Counted from the first letter of the stretch, positions 21,922 to 31,972 are shown. The stretch: DNA of 64,000 nt from Microbacterium sp. (GCF_011620665.1 NZ_WOYQ01000049.1:1-64000); one strand, 5' to 3'. A program made the numbers and translations. Notes: generated from the sequence alone by a model not told the origin.

Positions 21922-22830
21922 TCACTCTGCCGCGTCGACGGCCGGCTGGGTACCGGTGACGCCGGCCGGGCCGAGGTTCTTGTCGAAGATCGCCGTCCAG
22001 ATGTCAGGGCCATCGGTCAGCGTCGTGTTGATGAACTCGACGAAGGCAGTGTCACCCTTCTGCACACCGATGCCGTATCGCTCCTCGCTGAACGGGTCAC
22101 CGACCACCTTGAGGTTGTCGGGGTCCTGCGCCGCATAGCCGATGAGGATCGCCTGGTCGGTCGTGACGGCGTCCACCTGGCCGTTCTTGAGCTGCTCGAC
22201 GCACTCGGAGTACTTGCTGAGCTCGACTGTCCCCGCCGGGGTCTCGGTCTTGATCCGCTCGATCGACGTCGACCCGGTCACCGAGCAGACGATGCTGTCG
22301 GCCGTGAGCGCGTCCACCCCGGTGATCGTGTCATCGTCGGCGGCGACGAGGAGTCCCTGACCGGTCACGAAGTAGGGACCGGCGAAGGAGATCTGCTCCT
22401 TGCGCTTGTCGGTGATCGAATACGTGCCGACATAGTAGTCGATGTCGCCGTTGATGATCGCCTGCTCACGGTTGGCGGAGTCGATCACCTGGAAATCGAT
22501 GTCGGCCTCGTCATAGCCGAGAGAGGCCGCCACCCAGCGTGCGACATCGATGTCGAAGCCGCTGCGCTCCCCCGTGGTCGGGTCGAGGTAGCCGAGGTTC
22601 GGCTGGTCCTCTTTCACGCCGACCTTGACCGTGCCGCGTTCGGTGATGGCGGCGACCGTGTCGCTTCCCTCGACGGCGGGCTTCGGGTCGGCGACGGTGA
22701 ACCAGACATCCGCCGCCCCCCCCTCGCTCGCGTCCGGCGTGGCACTGGGTGTGCCGCTGTTGCAGCCGGTCAGCGCCAAAGCGGCAACCGCGGTGATCCC
22801 GAGGCCGGCGATCAGTGTCCTCTTGCGCAT
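21922..22830 (-). CDS. gluB: Amino-acid ABC transporter substrate-binding lipoprotein
   Basis: This 302-aa family 3 solute-binding protein has a lipoprotein signal with lipobox ALTGC (cysteine near residue 23). The mature domain contains SGFDIDVARWVAASLGYDEADIDFQ and IDYYVGTYSITDKRK, typical of polar amino-acid binding proteins. Glutamate is the likely ligand because of the gluABCD gene order. GGAG precedes the ATG. It lies 37 nt after gluA. Confidence 0.92.
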   Translation of the reverse strand: MRKRTLIAGLGITAVAALALTGCNSGTPSATPDASEGGAADVWFTVADPKPAVEGSDTVAAITERGTVKVGVKEDQPNLGYLDPTTGERSGFDIDVARWVAASLGYDEADIDFQVIDSANREQAIINGDIDYYVGTYSITDKRKEQISFAGPYFVTGQGLLVAADDDTITGVDALTADSIVCSVTGSTSIERIKTETPAGTVELSKYSECVEQLKNGQVDAVTTDQAILIGYAAQDPDNLKVVGDPFSEERYGIGVQKGDTAFVEFINTTLTDGPDIWTAIFDKNLGPAGVTGTQPAVDAAE

Positions 22831-22867
22831 GCTGTGTCTCCTTCGTTCGTACGTTCCGGGTAGGGGT

Positions 22868-23656
22868 TCAGTGTGTGATCAGCTTGGAGAGGAAGTCTCG
22901 CGCGCGATCGCTGCGCGGATGGGTGAAGAACTCATCGGGAGCAGCCTCCTCGACGATGTGGCCGTCGGCCATGAAGACGACGCGGTCGGCCGCTTTGCGA
23001 GCGAAGCCCATCTCGTGGGTGACGACGATCATCGTCATGCCCTCTTGAGCGAGTCCGACCATGACGTCGAGAACCTCGTTGATCATTTCGGGGTCCAGCG
23101 CGCTGGTCGGCTCGTCGAAGAGCATCACCTTCGGCTGCATCGCGAGAGCGCGCGCGATCGCCACCCGCTGTTGCTGACCGCCCGACAGCTGAGCCGGCAG
23201 CTTCGACGCCTGCGCGGCCACGCCGACCCGCTCCAGCAGCGCCTGCGCCCGCGCCTCCGCATCGGCGCGCTTGAGGCCCTTCACTTTGATCGGACCGATC
23301 GTGACGTTGTCGAGGATCGTCAGGTGGGAGAACAGATTGAACGACTGGAAAACCATACCGACGTCGGCGCGGAGGGCGGCCAACCCCTTCCCCTCCTTCG
23401 GAAGCTCCGTACCGTCGATCGAGATCGAGCCGCTCGTGATCGTTTCGAGGCGGTTGATCGTGCGACAGAGAGTCGACTTGCCCGATCCGGATGGTCCGAT
23501 GACGACGACCACCTCGCCGCGGTTGACGGTCAGGTTGACATCGGTGAGCGCCTGGAAGTCACCGTAGTGCTTCTGCACGTCCTTCACGACGACGAGCGGA
23601 TCGCCCCGCCGCACAGTGATGTTCGACGTCGCAGGGGCAGGATCAGGGGTCACCAT
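22868..23656 (-). CDS. gluA: Amino-acid ABC transporter ATP-binding protein
   Basis: This 262-aa ATPase has Walker [10 protein letters not shown], signature [15 protein letters not shown] and Walker [13 protein letters not shown]. The first 20 residues are a variable extension before [16 protein letters not shown] 23656 is preceded by TAGGCT at 6 nt, predicting a leaderless transcript for the whole gluABCD operon. An alternative GTG start one codon downstream is possible. Confidence 0.94.
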   Translation of the reverse strand: MVTPDPAPATSNITVRRGDPLVVVKDVQKHYGDFQALTDVNLTVNRGEVVVVIGPSGSGKSTLCRTINRLETITSGSISIDGTELPKEGKGLAALRADVGMVFQSFNLFSHLTILDNVTIGPIKVKGLKRADAEARAQALLERVGVAAQASKLPAQLSGGQQQRVAIARALAMQPKVMLFDEPTSALDPEMINEVLDVMVGLAQEGMTMIVVTHEMGFARKAADRVVFMADGHIVEEAAPDEFFTHPRSDRARDFLSKLITH

Positions 23657-23741
23657 GGTTTCAGCCTAAGCAGGGCGCTCGGGTTCAGCCCACCCTGCCG
23701 CCTGGATCTTGACACAGTCGTAACCCGACCGGAACAATCCG

Positions 23742-24542
23742 TCATCCCTCGGAACGCTGTGCGAAGGCGGACTCGTACAAGCACACGCTGGCCGCCGTCG
23801 CGAGGTTCAGCGACTCCGCCCGTCCGTAGATCGGCAGGCGCAGCGACACGTCGACCAGCGCCAGAGCTTCGTCCTCGAGTCCACGCGCCTCGTTGCCGAA
23901 CAACCACGCGGTGGGTTCGCGCAGCACGTCTCGGCGGGCCAGGAAGTCATCTCCCCCGACGTCGGCCGCGATCACTTGCAACCCCGAGGCCCGTGCCCGC
24001 GCGATCGTCTCGGCGAGGTCCGCGCTCATCGCAACCGGCACATGGAACAGCGACCCCGTGGTGGCGCGCACGACCTTCGGGTTGTACGGGTCGACTGTTC
24101 GCCCGGTCAGCACCACGGCGTCCGCACCCGCGGCATCCGCGGCACGGATGATCGTGCCGAGGTTGCCCGGATCACGCACTTCTTCGCAGATCGCGATGAG
24201 CTTGGGCGCCGCGGCGAACACCTCGCGCAGCGACGTGAGCGCCTGGCGCGCGACCGCGACGATGCCCTGGGGAGTGACCGTGTCGGCCATCGCGTCGAGC
24301 ACGGCCTCGGTCGTGAACACGACCTCGATGCCCGCATCGCGCGCGGCGTCGCGAAGGTCCGGATGCCGTTCCATCGCCGTCGGCGTCGCGAACAGCTCGA
24401 CGACGGTGTCAGGGCGAAAGGCCACCGCTTCTCGCGCTGCTTGCGGACCTTCCAGGAGGAAGAGTCCCGTTTCTTGGCGAGCGCTGCGTTTGGTCAGCTT
24501 CGCGACGGCGCGCACGCGGGGGGAACGCGGGTTCTCGAGCAC
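23742..24542 (-). CDS. TrmH/SpoU-family RNA 2'-O-methyltransferase
   Basis: This 266-aa SPOUT methyltransferase has an N-terminal substrate-binding domain (SpoU_sub_bind-like, residues 1-95). A knotted catalytic domain follows with [28 protein letters not shown] and [22 protein letters not shown], the three family motifs. The probable target is 23S rRNA, given its place next to rplT. The start is GTG 24542 with TATGCT 6 nt upstream (leaderless). Confidence 0.9.
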   Translation of the reverse strand: MLENPRSPRVRAVAKLTKRSARQETGLFLLEGPQAAREAVAFRPDTVVELFATPTAMERHPDLRDAARDAGIEVVFTTEAVLDAMADTVTPQGIVAVARQALTSLREVFAAAPKLIAICEEVRDPGNLGTIIRAADAAGADAVVLTGRTVDPYNPKVVRATTGSLFHVPVAMSADLAETIARARASGLQVIAADVGGDDFLARRDVLREPTAWLFGNEARGLEDEALALVDVSLRLPIYGRAESLNLATAASVCLYESAFAQRSEG

Positions 24543-24583
24543 GCTCTCAGCATACGGGCGCGGGGGCGGCTTGCCCCGTTACG

Positions 24584-24625
24584 CGCCTCACGGGCGGCTT
24601 CCGAGCGGAAGACGCCCGTGAGGCG
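24584..24625 (-). terminator. Terminator of the infC-rpmI-rplT operon
   Basis: A long near-perfect stem, CGCCTCACGGGCG with inner CTTCC pairing to GGAAG and CGCCCGTGAGGCG, begins about 17 nt past the rplT stop. It closes on a GAGC loop and is the strongest hairpin in this interval. Confidence 0.8.
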
Positions 24626-24641
24626 GGTGCGTTGTATCGGT

Positions 24642-25022
24642 TCAGACGCGAGGCGCGTTGACGTCAGCCGGCAGCGCCGCCTTGGCGGTCGCGACGAGCG
24701 ACGCGAACGCGGCCGGCTCGTTGACGGCGAGCTCTGCCAGCATGCGGCGGTCGACCTGCACACCGGCCAGGCCGAGACCCTGGATGAACCGGTTGTAGGT
24801 CATGCCGTTCTGACGACTCGCAGCGTTGATGCGCTGGATCCACAGGCGGCGGAAATCACCCTTGCGCTTGCGACGGTCGCGGTACGAGTAGACGAGCGAG
24901 TGGGTGACCTGCTCCTTCGCCTTGCGATACAGACGCGAACGCTGACCCCGGTAACCGGCGGCGCGCTCCAGAGTGACGCGACGCTTCTTGTGGGCGTTTA
25001 CGGCCCGCTTGACTCTAGCCAT
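24642..25022 (-). CDS. rplT: 50S ribosomal protein L20
   Basis: This 126-aa L20 begins [32 protein letters not shown], followed by the conserved [27 protein letters not shown] core. It is the third gene of the classical infC-rpmI-rplT operon, 29 nt after rpmI. In other bacteria L20 represses this operon at the mRNA level; I see no obvious L20 mimic here. Confidence 0.98.
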   Translation of the reverse strand: MARVKRAVNAHKKRRVTLERAAGYRGQRSRLYRKAKEQVTHSLVYSYRDRRKRKGDFRRLWIQRINAASRQNGMTYNRFIQGLGLAGVQVDRRMLAELAVNEPAAFASLVATAKAALPADVNAPRV

Positions 25023-25051
25023 TTCTTCTTCTTCCTAACGTGCGTCGGCGC

Positions 25052-25246
25052 TCAGCGACCGAGGAGCTTCTTGGCCTGCTTGACGTCACCGGGAGCAAGA
25101 ACCTGCTCTTGGTTGAGGCGACGCGTGCGACGCGACGACTTGCCCTCGAGGTTGTGCCGCATTCCGGCCTGCTGCTTCATGAGCTTTCCGCTGCCGGTGA
25201 CCTTGAATCGCTTCTTGGCACCTGAGTGGGTCTTCTGCTTCGGCAT
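25052..25246 (-). CDS. rpmI: 50S ribosomal protein L35
   Basis: This 64-aa basic protein, [28 protein letters not shown], is a textbook L35. A GAAGGAAGA Shine-Dalgarno precedes the ATG. It lies between infC and rplT. Confidence 0.98.
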   Translation of the reverse strand: MPKQKTHSGAKKRFKVTGSGKLMKQQAGMRHNLEGKSSRRTRRLNQEQVLAPGDVKQAKKLLGR

Positions 25247-25293
25247 GTTTCTTCCTTCGTTGTGGTTCCGGGCGGACCGGAGTCTGTGAGGCC

Positions 25294-25920
25294 CTACTCC
25301 GCGGGGGCGGATGCGGTGGCCGGGGCGTCCGAGTCCGAGCCCGTCCGAGCCTGGCGTGCGGCCTCGCGGTGGGCCGTGCGTTGGGCGTTCTGCTCAGTCT
25401 TGACTTCGGACTTGTTCTTGTGCGGGGCGATCACCATGACCATGTTGCGCCCGTCGATGGTGGGGTTGGACTCGACGGTGCCGAACTCGGCGACATCCTC
25501 GGCGAACTTGCGCAACAGGCGCACGCCCTGGTCGGGACGCGACTGCTCTCGACCACGGAAGAGGATCATGGCCTTGACCTTGTCTCCCGTCTTGAGAAAG
25601 CCCTCCGCGCGCTTGCGCTTGGTTTCGTAGTCGTGGTTGTCGATCTTCAGGCGGAAGCGGACCTCTTTGAGGATCGTGTTCGCCTGATTGCGGCGCGCTT
25701 CCTTCGCCTTCTGCGCGGCTTCGTACTTGAACTTCCCGTAGTCCATGATCTTCACGACAGGGGGCTTCGAGTCCGGAGCGACCTCGACCAGGTCGAGGTC
25801 GGCTTCCTGAGCCAGGCGCAGCGCGACCTCGATACGGACGACGCCGACCTGCTCACCGGCGGGTCCGACGAGGCGAACCTCGGGGACGCGGATGCGGTCG
25901 TTGGTGCGGGGATCGCTGAT
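25294..25920 (-). CDS. infC: Translation initiation factor IF-3 (ATC start codon)
   Basis: This is a 208-aa IF-3. The N-domain starts [25 protein letters not shown] and the C-domain carries the KVRFRLKI-like strand and [14 protein letters not shown]. The protein must start near ISDPRTND, where no ATG, GTG or TTG exists. ATC at 25920 is preceded by GAAGAGGAG at an 8-nt spacing. Rare ATT/ATC/ATA starts are known for infC and allow IF-3 to repress its own translation. The C-terminal tail of about 30 residues is rich in Ala, Arg, Asp and Ser. The 223-codon upstream extension of the track ORF is spurious. Confidence 0.92.
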   Translation of the reverse strand: MSDPRTNDRIRVPEVRLVGPAGEQVGVVRIEVALRLAQEADLDLVEVAPDSKPPVVKIMDYGKFKYEAAQKAKEARRNQANTILKEVRFRLKIDNHDYETKRKRAEGFLKTGDKVKAMILFRGREQSRPDQGVRLLRKFAEDVAEFGTVESNPTIDGRNMVMVIAPHKNKSEVKTEQNAQRTAHREAARQARTGSDSDAPATASAPAE

Positions 25921-25955
25921 GTGCGGAACTCCTCTTCGTGGGGTGGCTGCCACCG

Positions 25956-25973
25956 GACGCACAGGAGTGCGTC
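25956..25973 (-). promoter_or_regulatory. Hairpin in the infC leader
   Basis: GACGCAC-AGGA-GTGCGTC forms a 7-bp stem about 35 nt upstream of the infC start. It could be part of mRNA-level control of the operon. Function is inferred only from position. Confidence 0.4.
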
Positions 25974-26182
25974 TCGGGCGGAAGAGCATCACGTCCACCC
26001 CGCACGACGCACGCGCCGGCTTCGCAGTTCTTGCACCCGCATCCGATGTTCTGGACGGCCTCGCGGACGAGGCGGAGTGCGTGACCCGGTAGCCTGGAGC
26101 GGCAAGCGCGGGTGGGATGTGATCCTCTTTCGATCCGGAGTAGAACACTCCGGTGCCCGCTGAGTCTAGCAGAGAGCGACAC

Positions 26183-26593
26183 GTGGCCACGAACCCCGCC
26201 CCAGGCGACCAGACGAACAGTCCCCAGGATGCCGAGCGCATCGCACGGTGGGAGGAACAGGAGCGCGCCGCGTCCGCGGCATCTCGCGACATCGCCGACG
26301 TTCCGGCGGTCGAGGTGATCACGGCGGCCGCGGTACACCTCCTCAGCGCCTCGGCCGTGAAGGTCGGGCTCGCCGACGACCCGGCGAACCAACAAGACCT
26401 CGACGAAGCCCGCAAACTCATCAACTCGCTCGCGGGCCTCATCACCGCCGCAGCGCCGGAGATCAGCGACATGCACGCGCGGTCGCTGCGCGACGGGCTC
26501 CGTTCTGTGCAGCTGGCGTTCCGCGAAGCGTCGGTGATTCCCGACGCCATCGGCAAAGGCCCGGGCGAGAAGTGGACCGGTCCGGTCACCTGA
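26183..26593 (+). CDS. DUF1844 domain-containing protein
   Basis: This 136-aa protein starts at GTG 26183 ([10 protein letters not shown]). Residues 45-115 carry the DUF1844 core ([37 protein letters not shown]). An N-terminal acidic coiled-like segment precedes it. It is divergent from infC, which is its common neighbour in Actinobacteria. The function is unknown. Thirty bases of the track ORF upstream of this GTG look non-coding. Confidence 0.85.
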   Translation: MATNPAPGDQTNSPQDAERIARWEEQERAASAASRDIADVPAVEVITAAAVHLLSASAVKVGLADDPANQQDLDEARKLINSLAGLITAAAPEISDMHARSLRDGLRSVQLAFREASVIPDAIGKGPGEKWTGPVT

Positions 26594-26599
26594 CGGGGC

Positions 26600-27364
26600 T
26601 CAGCGGACGAGCTTGACCGTCAGAGAGTCCACCAGCACGGCGATACGGTCATCGGCCGCCCAGCGCGTCGCGAGGCGGTGCAAGACGGCGTCGAGTTGCG
26701 TGTCGTCGAGGCCTTCGACCAGCTGAAGCCGCACGATCAGCTCGGGTCCGCGCAGACGCCCGTCCGGATCGCCGGAGGAGACAGACAGATCGAGAACGGC
26801 GAGTTCACCGCCGATGCTCTGCTGCAAGCCGGTGAACACGGCAGGTGATTCGTGCGCGGGCTCCCACGGGAGTCCCTGCGCGATGGCCCAGACCGCCGGT
26901 CGACGCAGGACGAATTCGTTGTCGGTGCCGGGATCGATGACGATGAGGTCCGTGTCGTCGGCCGTCGCCGCCAATGCCGTACGCACACCGTCGGCAGGAA
27001 CGGGGCGAGCCCGAGGATCCCACATCGACATCGCGGCGACCGACGTGAACACCGGCAGGACGCGCCGACCATCGGGAGCGGCGACCGTGACGATCGACAG
27101 ATCCTGTGTCTTGTCGACGCGCAGGCCCGTGGGTCCGATCCCCTCGTGACCCCTGTCGGCGACGAGCGGGATCAGCAGTCGTGCTTCGCGATACGCCGTG
27201 ACGATCGCGGACGCCGAACCCGTCCGCCGTCGGAACTCGATCATCGCCGCCTGCAGTGCCGGGTCAGCCGAACCGTCATCGCCGGCGTGGGGGTTGGAGT
27301 CGAAGCGACGCCCATCCCAGGGAACTCCAGCGGAGTCCGCTGCGGAGTCAGTCGCCGGCGACAT
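26600..27364 (-). CDS. SseB family protein
   Basis: This 254-aa protein has an SseB N-terminal-type domain (residues about 30-150). [44 protein letters not shown] is the hallmark. The C-terminal 90 residues resemble the SseB C-terminal segment. ATG 27364 lies inside the 3' end of priA (17-nt overlap) with GAGG about 6 nt upstream, so it is coupled to the his genes. The role in Actinobacteria is unclear; synteny with his genes is common. Confidence 0.85.
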   Translation of the reverse strand: MSPATDSAADSAGVPWDGRRFDSNPHAGDDGSADPALQAAMIEFRRRTGSASAIVTAYREARLLIPLVADRGHEGIGPTGLRVDKTQDLSIVTVAAPDGRRVLPVFTSVAAMSMWDPRARPVPADGVRTALAATADDTDLIVIDPGTDNEFVLRRPAVWAIAQGLPWEPAHESPAVFTGLQQSIGGELAVLDLSVSSGDPDGRLRGPELIVRLQLVEGLDDTQLDAVLHRLATRWAADDRIAVLVDSLTVKLVR

Positions 27365-28094
27365 CCAGCGCCTCGGCGAGTGTGAACGCGCCCGTGTAGA
27401 GCGCCTTGCCGACGATCGCACCCTCGACGCCGAGGGGCACGAGCTCGCGGAGCGCAGCGATGTCATCCAGGCTCGAAATGCCGCCGGATGCGACGACCGG
27501 CTTGGTGGTGCGGGACGTGATGTCGCGGAGCAACTCGAGATTCGGCCCGCGCAGTGTGCCGTCCTTCGTGACGTCGGTCACGACGTAACGGCTGCAACCG
27601 GCGTCTTCGAGGCGATCCAGGACATGCCAGAGGTCGCCGCCGTCGCGTGTCCACCCGCGCGCCGCGAGAGTCGTGCCGCGCACGTCGAGACCGACCGCGA
27701 TCGCTTCGCCATAGCGCCCGATGACGTCGGCAGCCCACTCGGGGTTCTCCAGCGCGGCGGTGCCGAGGTTGATGCGCGCCGCGCCCGACTCCAGCGCCGC
27801 CTCCAGCGTGGCGTCGTCACGGATGCCGCCGGAAAGCTCGACCCGCACGCCCTTGAGCTGCTTGATGACTCGGCGCAGCACACCACTGTTGCTGCCTCGG
27901 CCGAACGCCGCATCGAGGTCGACCAGATGCACCCATTGGGCGCCATCGCGCGCCCAGGTCAACGCCGCGTCAACCGGGTCGCCATAGCTGGTCTCGGTGC
28001 CCGCCGCACCCTGAGTGAGGCGGACGGCCTTCCCATCGGCGACATCGACGGCCGGCAGCAGGATCAATTCAGGGGTGGACGCGAAATCGTTCAT
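27348..28094 (-). CDS. priA: PriA: bifunctional HisA/TrpF isomerase
   Basis: This 248-aa (beta/alpha)8 barrel isomerises ProFAR in histidine synthesis. In actinobacteria it usually also isomerises PRA in tryptophan synthesis. Visible are [17 protein letters not shown] with the N-terminal catalytic Asp, [16 protein letters not shown] with the second Asp, and [11 protein letters not shown]. Dual activity is inferred from lineage, not proven by this sequence. It lies 54 nt after hisH, with sseB overlapping its end. Confidence 0.92.
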   Translation of the reverse strand: MNDFASTPELILLPAVDVADGKAVRLTQGAAGTETSYGDPVDAALTWARDGAQWVHLVDLDAAFGRGSNSGVLRRVIKQLKGVRVELSGGIRDDATLEAALESGAARINLGTAALENPEWAADVIGRYGEAIAVGLDVRGTTLAARGWTRDGGDLWHVLDRLEDAGCSRYVVTDVTKDGTLRGPNLELLRDITSRTTKPVVASGGISSLDDIAALRELVPLGVEGAIVGKALYTGAFTLAEALDVAGD

Positions 28095-28148
28095 GGCTCC
28101 AAGTGGGGGTCGTCCGGCGCGCGAGCGCGGAATGCACAGTGAGAGAGA

Positions 28149-28802
28149 CTACCCCGTCTGCGGAAGGGACGACATCCAGTTGCCCAGGAGGCGGATGCCG
28201 GCGTCGCCGCTTTTCTCCGGGTGGAACTGCGTTGCGGTCAGCGGACCGTTCTCGACGGCGGCGAGGAACGGTGCTCCGTAGTCACACCAGGTCAGCACCG
28301 GCGGCCGGAACGGCCGGATGACATCGAGGTTCCACTGCCGCGCCCCGAACGAGTGCACGAAATAGAACCGCTCGTTCTCGATGCCGCGGAAGAGAATCGA
28401 TCCTTCCCCCGCCCGAACCGTGTTCCACCCCATATGCGGGAGCACCGGCGCGTCCAGTTCGGTCACGACGCCCGGCCACTGCCCCATTCCCTCGGTGTCG
28501 ACGCCACGCTCGACCCCGCGGCCGAACAGCACCTGCATGCCCACGCAGATTCCCAGGACAGGACGACCACCGGCGAGGCGGCGCTCGATGAGCTCATCGC
28601 CACGGCTGACACGCAGCGCGGTCATGACGGCCCGGAAGGCGCCGACGCCCGGCACGACGAGGCCCGCGGCATCCTGGATCAGACCACGGTCGGCGGTCAG
28701 CCGCGCGTCGGCACCGGCCGCGACGAGCGCGGTGACGGCCGAATGGACGTTGCCGGAGCCATAGTCCAGGACCGCGACCAGCGGACGCGCGGACTCCGTC
28801 AC
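28149..28802 (-). CDS. hisH: Imidazole glycerol phosphate synthase, glutaminase subunit
   Basis: This 217-aa class I glutamine amidotransferase has the catalytic Cys in [11 protein letters not shown] near residue 84 and the His/Glu pair in [12 protein letters not shown]. It supplies ammonia to HisF, which is not in this window. The start is GTG 28802, overlapping the hisB stop by 4 nt (GTGA). Confidence 0.95.
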   Translation of the reverse strand: MTESARPLVAVLDYGSGNVHSAVTALVAAGADARLTADRGLIQDAAGLVVPGVGAFRAVMTALRVSRGDELIERRLAGGRPVLGICVGMQVLFGRGVERGVDTEGMGQWPGVVTELDAPVLPHMGWNTVRAGEGSILFRGIENERFYFVHSFGARQWNLDVIRPFRPPVLTWCDYGAPFLAAVENGPLTATQFHPEKSGDAGIRLLGNWMSSLPQTG

Positions 28803-29410
28803 AGAGCGCCCTTCGTGCTGGGGATGCCGTGGACCAGCGGATCCAGCGTCTTAGCCCCGCGAAAAGCGCGGGCGAAGGCCTTGTACTCGGCTTCGGCGAT
28901 GTGGTGCGGATCGCGGCCGCCGAGCACACGGACGTGCACGGTCAGCGCACCCTGAAAGGCAATCGCCTCGAACGTGTGCCTCACGAGCGAGCCGGTGAAG
29001 TGTCCGCCGATGAGGTGCGTCTCGAAACCCGCCGGCTCGCCGTCATGAACGAGATACGGGCGTCCGCTGATGTCGACGACGGCTTGGACCAGGGCCTCAT
29101 CGAGAGGGACGAGCGCGTCGCCGTAGCGCGAGATTCCGGCCTTGTCGCCGAGAGCCCGGTGGATTGCCTGCCCGAGCACGATCGATACGTCCTCGACCGT
29201 GTGGTGGGCGTCGATGTCGGTGTCTCCGGAGGCGCGCACGGTCAGATCCGTCAACGAGTGCTTCGCGAATGCCGTCAGCAGGTGGTCGAAAAAGGGCACC
29301 GATGTGTCGATGCGGCTCTGGCCGGTGCCGTCCAGGTCGAGATCCAACTCGACCGTCGATTCACTCGTCGCGCGCCGGATCGACGCGGTACGCGGCGCGG
29401 GGTTGCTCAT
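28799..29410 (-). CDS. hisB: Imidazoleglycerol-phosphate dehydratase
   Basis: This 203-aa enzyme is the monofunctional IGPD form without a phosphatase domain. The metal-binding His clusters are seen in [13 protein letters not shown] and [19 protein letters not shown] 29410 has TAGAGT 6 nt upstream, so hisB-hisH-priA can be transcribed from its own leaderless promoter as well as from hisC. Confidence 0.96.
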   Translation of the reverse strand: MSNPAPRTASIRRATSESTVELDLDLDGTGQSRIDTSVPFFDHLLTAFAKHSLTDLTVRASGDTDIDAHHTVEDVSIVLGQAIHRALGDKAGISRYGDALVPLDEALVQAVVDISGRPYLVHDGEPAGFETHLIGGHFTGSLVRHTFEAIAFQGALTVHVRVLGGRDPHHIAEAEYKAFARAFRGAKTLDPLVHGIPSTKGAL

Positions 29411-29439
29411 GGCCCCACTCTAGCGAGACGCGCGAGTCA

Positions 29440-30519
29440 TCATGCCCGGAGCGATGCCAGAGCGTCGAGGAACGCCGTCGACTCCGATTCGGTCCCCGCC
29501 GTGACACGCAGACTGTGTGGGAGTCCCACGTCTCGAATCAGGATCCCGCGGTCGTAGAGGCCCTGCCAGGTCGCTGCGGGATCGTCAACGCCCCCGAAGC
29601 AGACGAAGTTGGTCCAGCTCACGTGGGGCTCGTACCCGAGCGCGGAGAGCGTGGCGGAGATTCGATCACGCTGAGAAACGATGTCGTCGACCATGCTCAG
29701 CATTGCGGGGGCGTGTCGAAGCGCCGCCGAGGCCGCCGCCTGGGTCAACGCGCTCATGTGGTAAGGAAGTCTCACGAGCCGCAGCGCGTCGATCACGGCG
29801 GGGTCGGCGGCCAGGTATCCCACGCGCGCCCCGGCGAACGCGAACGCCTTGCTCATCGTGCGCGACACGACGAGACGCTCGCGACCCGGAAGCAGTGTCA
29901 GCGCCGACCTCTCGTCGCGCGGCGCGAACTCCTGGTATGCCTCGTCCACGATGACCATGCCCCGACTGGCCTCATAGACCGCCTCGATCACGTCGAGGCG
30001 CAGGGGGGTACCGGTCGGGTTGTTCGGGGCGCAGAGGAACACGACATCCGGATCCGCAGAGTCGATCTGCTGTGCCGCGTCGGAGGCATCCAGCGTGAAA
30101 TCCGCTTCCCGCGTGCCGGCCACATAAGACGCACCCGTGGCACGCGTCAGCAGCGGGTACATCGAATACGTCGGCGCGAACCCGAACGCGGTGCGTCCGG
30201 GTCCGGCGAACGCCTGCAGCAGATGCTGAAGAACCTCGTTGGAACCGTTCGCCGCCCAGATCTGCTCGCGGGTCAGACCGTGACCGAGATACTCAGCGAA
30301 GCCCTCTCGCAGCACCGTGAACTCACGATCCGGGTAACGGTTGATCTCGCGCAGTGCGTGTGCGAGGCCATCCAGGATGTCGTCGGCCACCGCTTCGGGG
30401 ACCGGATGGGTGTTCTCGTTGACGTTGAGTGCCACCGGAACCGTCGCCTGCGGAGCACCATACGGTGTCAGTCCTCGCAGATCGTCGCGGAGGGGAAGGT
30501 CATCCAGACGCACAGCCAC
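29440..30519 (-). CDS. hisC: Histidinol-phosphate aminotransferase
   Basis: This 359-aa class I/II PLP aminotransferase has the PLP lysine in SRTMSKAFAFAGARVGY near residue 220. FLCAPNNPTGTPL is the substrate-loop region. The start is GTG 30519 with TAGCAT 6 nt before it (leaderless). hisD, often upstream, is absent; a LysM gene lies there instead. Confidence 0.95.
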   Translation of the reverse strand: MAVRLDDLPLRDDLRGLTPYGAPQATVPVALNVNENTHPVPEAVADDILDGLAHALREINRYPDREFTVLREGFAEYLGHGLTREQIWAANGSNEVLQHLLQAFAGPGRTAFGFAPTYSMYPLLTRATGASYVAGTREADFTLDASDAAQQIDSADPDVVFLCAPNNPTGTPLRLDVIEAVYEASRGMVIVDEAYQEFAPRDERSALTLLPGRERLVVSRTMSKAFAFAGARVGYLAADPAVIDALRLVRLPYHMSALTQAAASAALRHAPAMLSMVDDIVSQRDRISATLSALGYEPHVSWTNFVCFGGVDDPAATWQGLYDRGILIRDVGLPHSLRVTAGTESESTAFLDALASLRA

Positions 30520-30554
30520 GTCACCATGCTACGGCGCGGGTGCGAGCCTTATGC

Positions 30555-30929
30555 TCACTCGCCGGCGGAATACTCGAGCGGGATGCTGATCATCTGGCCC
30601 GCCTCGAGCAAACCCGAGTCGAGCGCATTGAGCCGGACGATCGCGTCGACCACGTCACGCGGGTCCGCACCGGGAGCCACCGATTCGGCGATCGACCACA
30701 GCGTGTCACCGGGCGCAACGGTGAGCTGATCGAACGTGCCCAGCGGAGCGCTGCCCTCACGCGAGGCGAGCGCGCCACCGCCCGAGACGATCGCGACCAC
30801 GAGTGAGACGACAGCCGGCAACGCGGCGAGGAGGGCCAGAACCCGACGGCCGCGGACGGTCAGGCGCAAGCGCGTCGAATGCTCGTGAGTCGACGGTGCG
30901 CCGAATGCGGTCACGTTGATGGCGGTCAT
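30555..30929 (-). CDS. LysM-domain membrane protein, probable SOS-induced division inhibitor
   Basis: This 124-aa protein has a basic N-terminus, one transmembrane helix (residues about 31-52, VLALLAALPAVVSLVVAIV) and a C-terminal LysM domain (LTVAPGDTLWSIAES...MISIP). It is divergent from lexA, the position held by yneA in Bacillus, divS in Corynebacterium and Rv2719c in Mycobacterium. All of these are SOS-induced cell-division or cell-wall proteins. ATG 30929 has CGAGGAG upstream. A TTGACA promoter whose -10 is covered by a palindrome supports LexA control. Confidence 0.82.
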   Translation of the reverse strand: MTAINVTAFGAPSTHEHSTRLRLTVRGRRVLALLAALPAVVSLVVAIVSGGGALASREGSAPLGTFDQLTVAPGDTLWSIAESVAPGADPRDVVDAIVRLNALDSGLLEAGQMISIPLEYSAGE

Positions 30930-31016
30930 GTCTGCTCCTCGGTTCGATGTGTCGGATGAGTGGAGAGATTCGCATCCACGCTCTCGGCCGGGAGAGCAGG
31001 ATGCGAACCTCTCTTC

Positions 31017-31030
31017 CGAAGCTATCTTCG
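31017..31030 (-). promoter_or_regulatory. Candidate LexA operator over the LysM-gene -10
   Basis: CGAAG-CTAT-CTTCG has perfect 5-bp arms with the half-site spacing of the actinobacterial SOS box (CGAAC-N4-GTTCG). It overlaps the -10 (ATAGCT, 31025-31020) of a promoter whose -35 is TTGACA (31048-31043). Confidence 0.55.
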
Positions 31031-31048
31031 ATGATGTCTTCATGTCAA
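31020..31048 (-). promoter_or_regulatory. Predicted promoter of the LysM gene
   Basis: On the minus strand a perfect TTGACA (31048-31043), a 17-bp spacer and ATAGCT give a plausible SigA-type promoter. It reads away from lexA. Confidence 0.55.
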
Positions 31049-31226
31049 GTTCGTTCGGTTCGCAGATGAATCGAAGACGACACGCGAACGCTTGCCGGAC
31101 GAGATCGGCGATACCGGATACGGTTTCGATAGCAACACCCCATCACCGACCTCCGACATTCGAAGACGATGTCTTTTCCGGAGCGAGATGGGCCGTTGCA
31201 GCAAGCCGCTAGAGAAGGAGCGCGAC

Positions 31227-31910
31227 ATGGACGGCACCGGAGCTTCCCGCGAGAAACCACAGACCCGCCGGCGCAAGAGCCTGAGCGAGAAGCAGCTCGC
31301 GATCCTCGAGGTCATCCAGCGCTCGATCGCGCGACACGGATACCCGCCGAGCATGCGTGAGATCGGCGACGCCGTAGGGCTCAAGTCGCTGTCGAGCGTG
31401 ACCCATCAGCTCAATCAGCTCGAGCTGAGCGGATACCTGCGACGGGACCCCGGCAAGACGCGCGCCATGGAGGTCCTGATCGACCTGCCCGGGAGCGCGA
31501 CCGAGAATCCCGCCGATGAGGCGCCGCCGGTCGCCGATGCCGCGATGGTGCCGCTGGTCGGCCGGATCGCGGCCGGCGTGCCGATCACCGCCGACCAGCA
31601 GGTCGAGGAGATCTTCCCCCTCCCCCGCCAGCTCGTCGGCAAGGGTGATCTGTTCATGCTCAAGGTCAGTGGCGAGTCGATGATCGACGCCGCGATCTGC
31701 GACGGCGATTGGGTTGTCGTCCGCTCGCAGCCGACGGCCGACAACGGCGAGATCGTCGCGGCCATGCTCGACGGCGAGGCGACGGTGAAGACCTTCCGGC
31801 AGCGTGACGGACACACCTGGCTGCTGCCACGCAACACGGCGTTCGAGCCGATCCTTGGAGACGATGCAGTGGTCCTGGGTCGCGTCGTCGCGGTCCTGCG
31901 GGCAGTCTGA
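31227..31910 (+). CDS. lexA: LexA repressor
   Basis: This 227-aa SOS repressor has a winged helix ([44 protein letters not shown]). The self-cleavage Ala-Gly is in [10 protein letters not shown] near residue 114. The catalytic Ser is in [17 protein letters not shown] and the Lys in [13 protein letters not shown] 31227 follows GAAGGAG. The 45 upstream codons in the track are not coding. It is divergent from the LysM gene and converges on metE. Confidence 0.96.
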   Translation: MDGTGASREKPQTRRRKSLSEKQLAILEVIQRSIARHGYPPSMREIGDAVGLKSLSSVTHQLNQLELSGYLRRDPGKTRAMEVLIDLPGSATENPADEAPPVADAAMVPLVGRIAAGVPITADQQVEEIFPLPRQLVGKGDLFMLKVSGESMIDAAICDGDWVVVRSQPTADNGEIVAAMLDGEATVKTFRQRDGHTWLLPRNTAFEPILGDDAVVLGRVVAVLRAV

Positions 31911-31939
31911 ACCGGGGCCGGCCGCAGGCGGCAACCTCT

Positions 31940-31972
31940 GCGCCAGCGACGACCGGCGGAGGTCGTCGGCGC
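31940..31972. terminator. Bidirectional terminator between lexA and metE
   Basis: GCGCC...GACGACC pairs with GGTCGTC-GGCGC around a 6-nt loop. The symmetric stem sits exactly between the convergent lexA and metE stop codons and can serve both. Confidence 0.65.
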
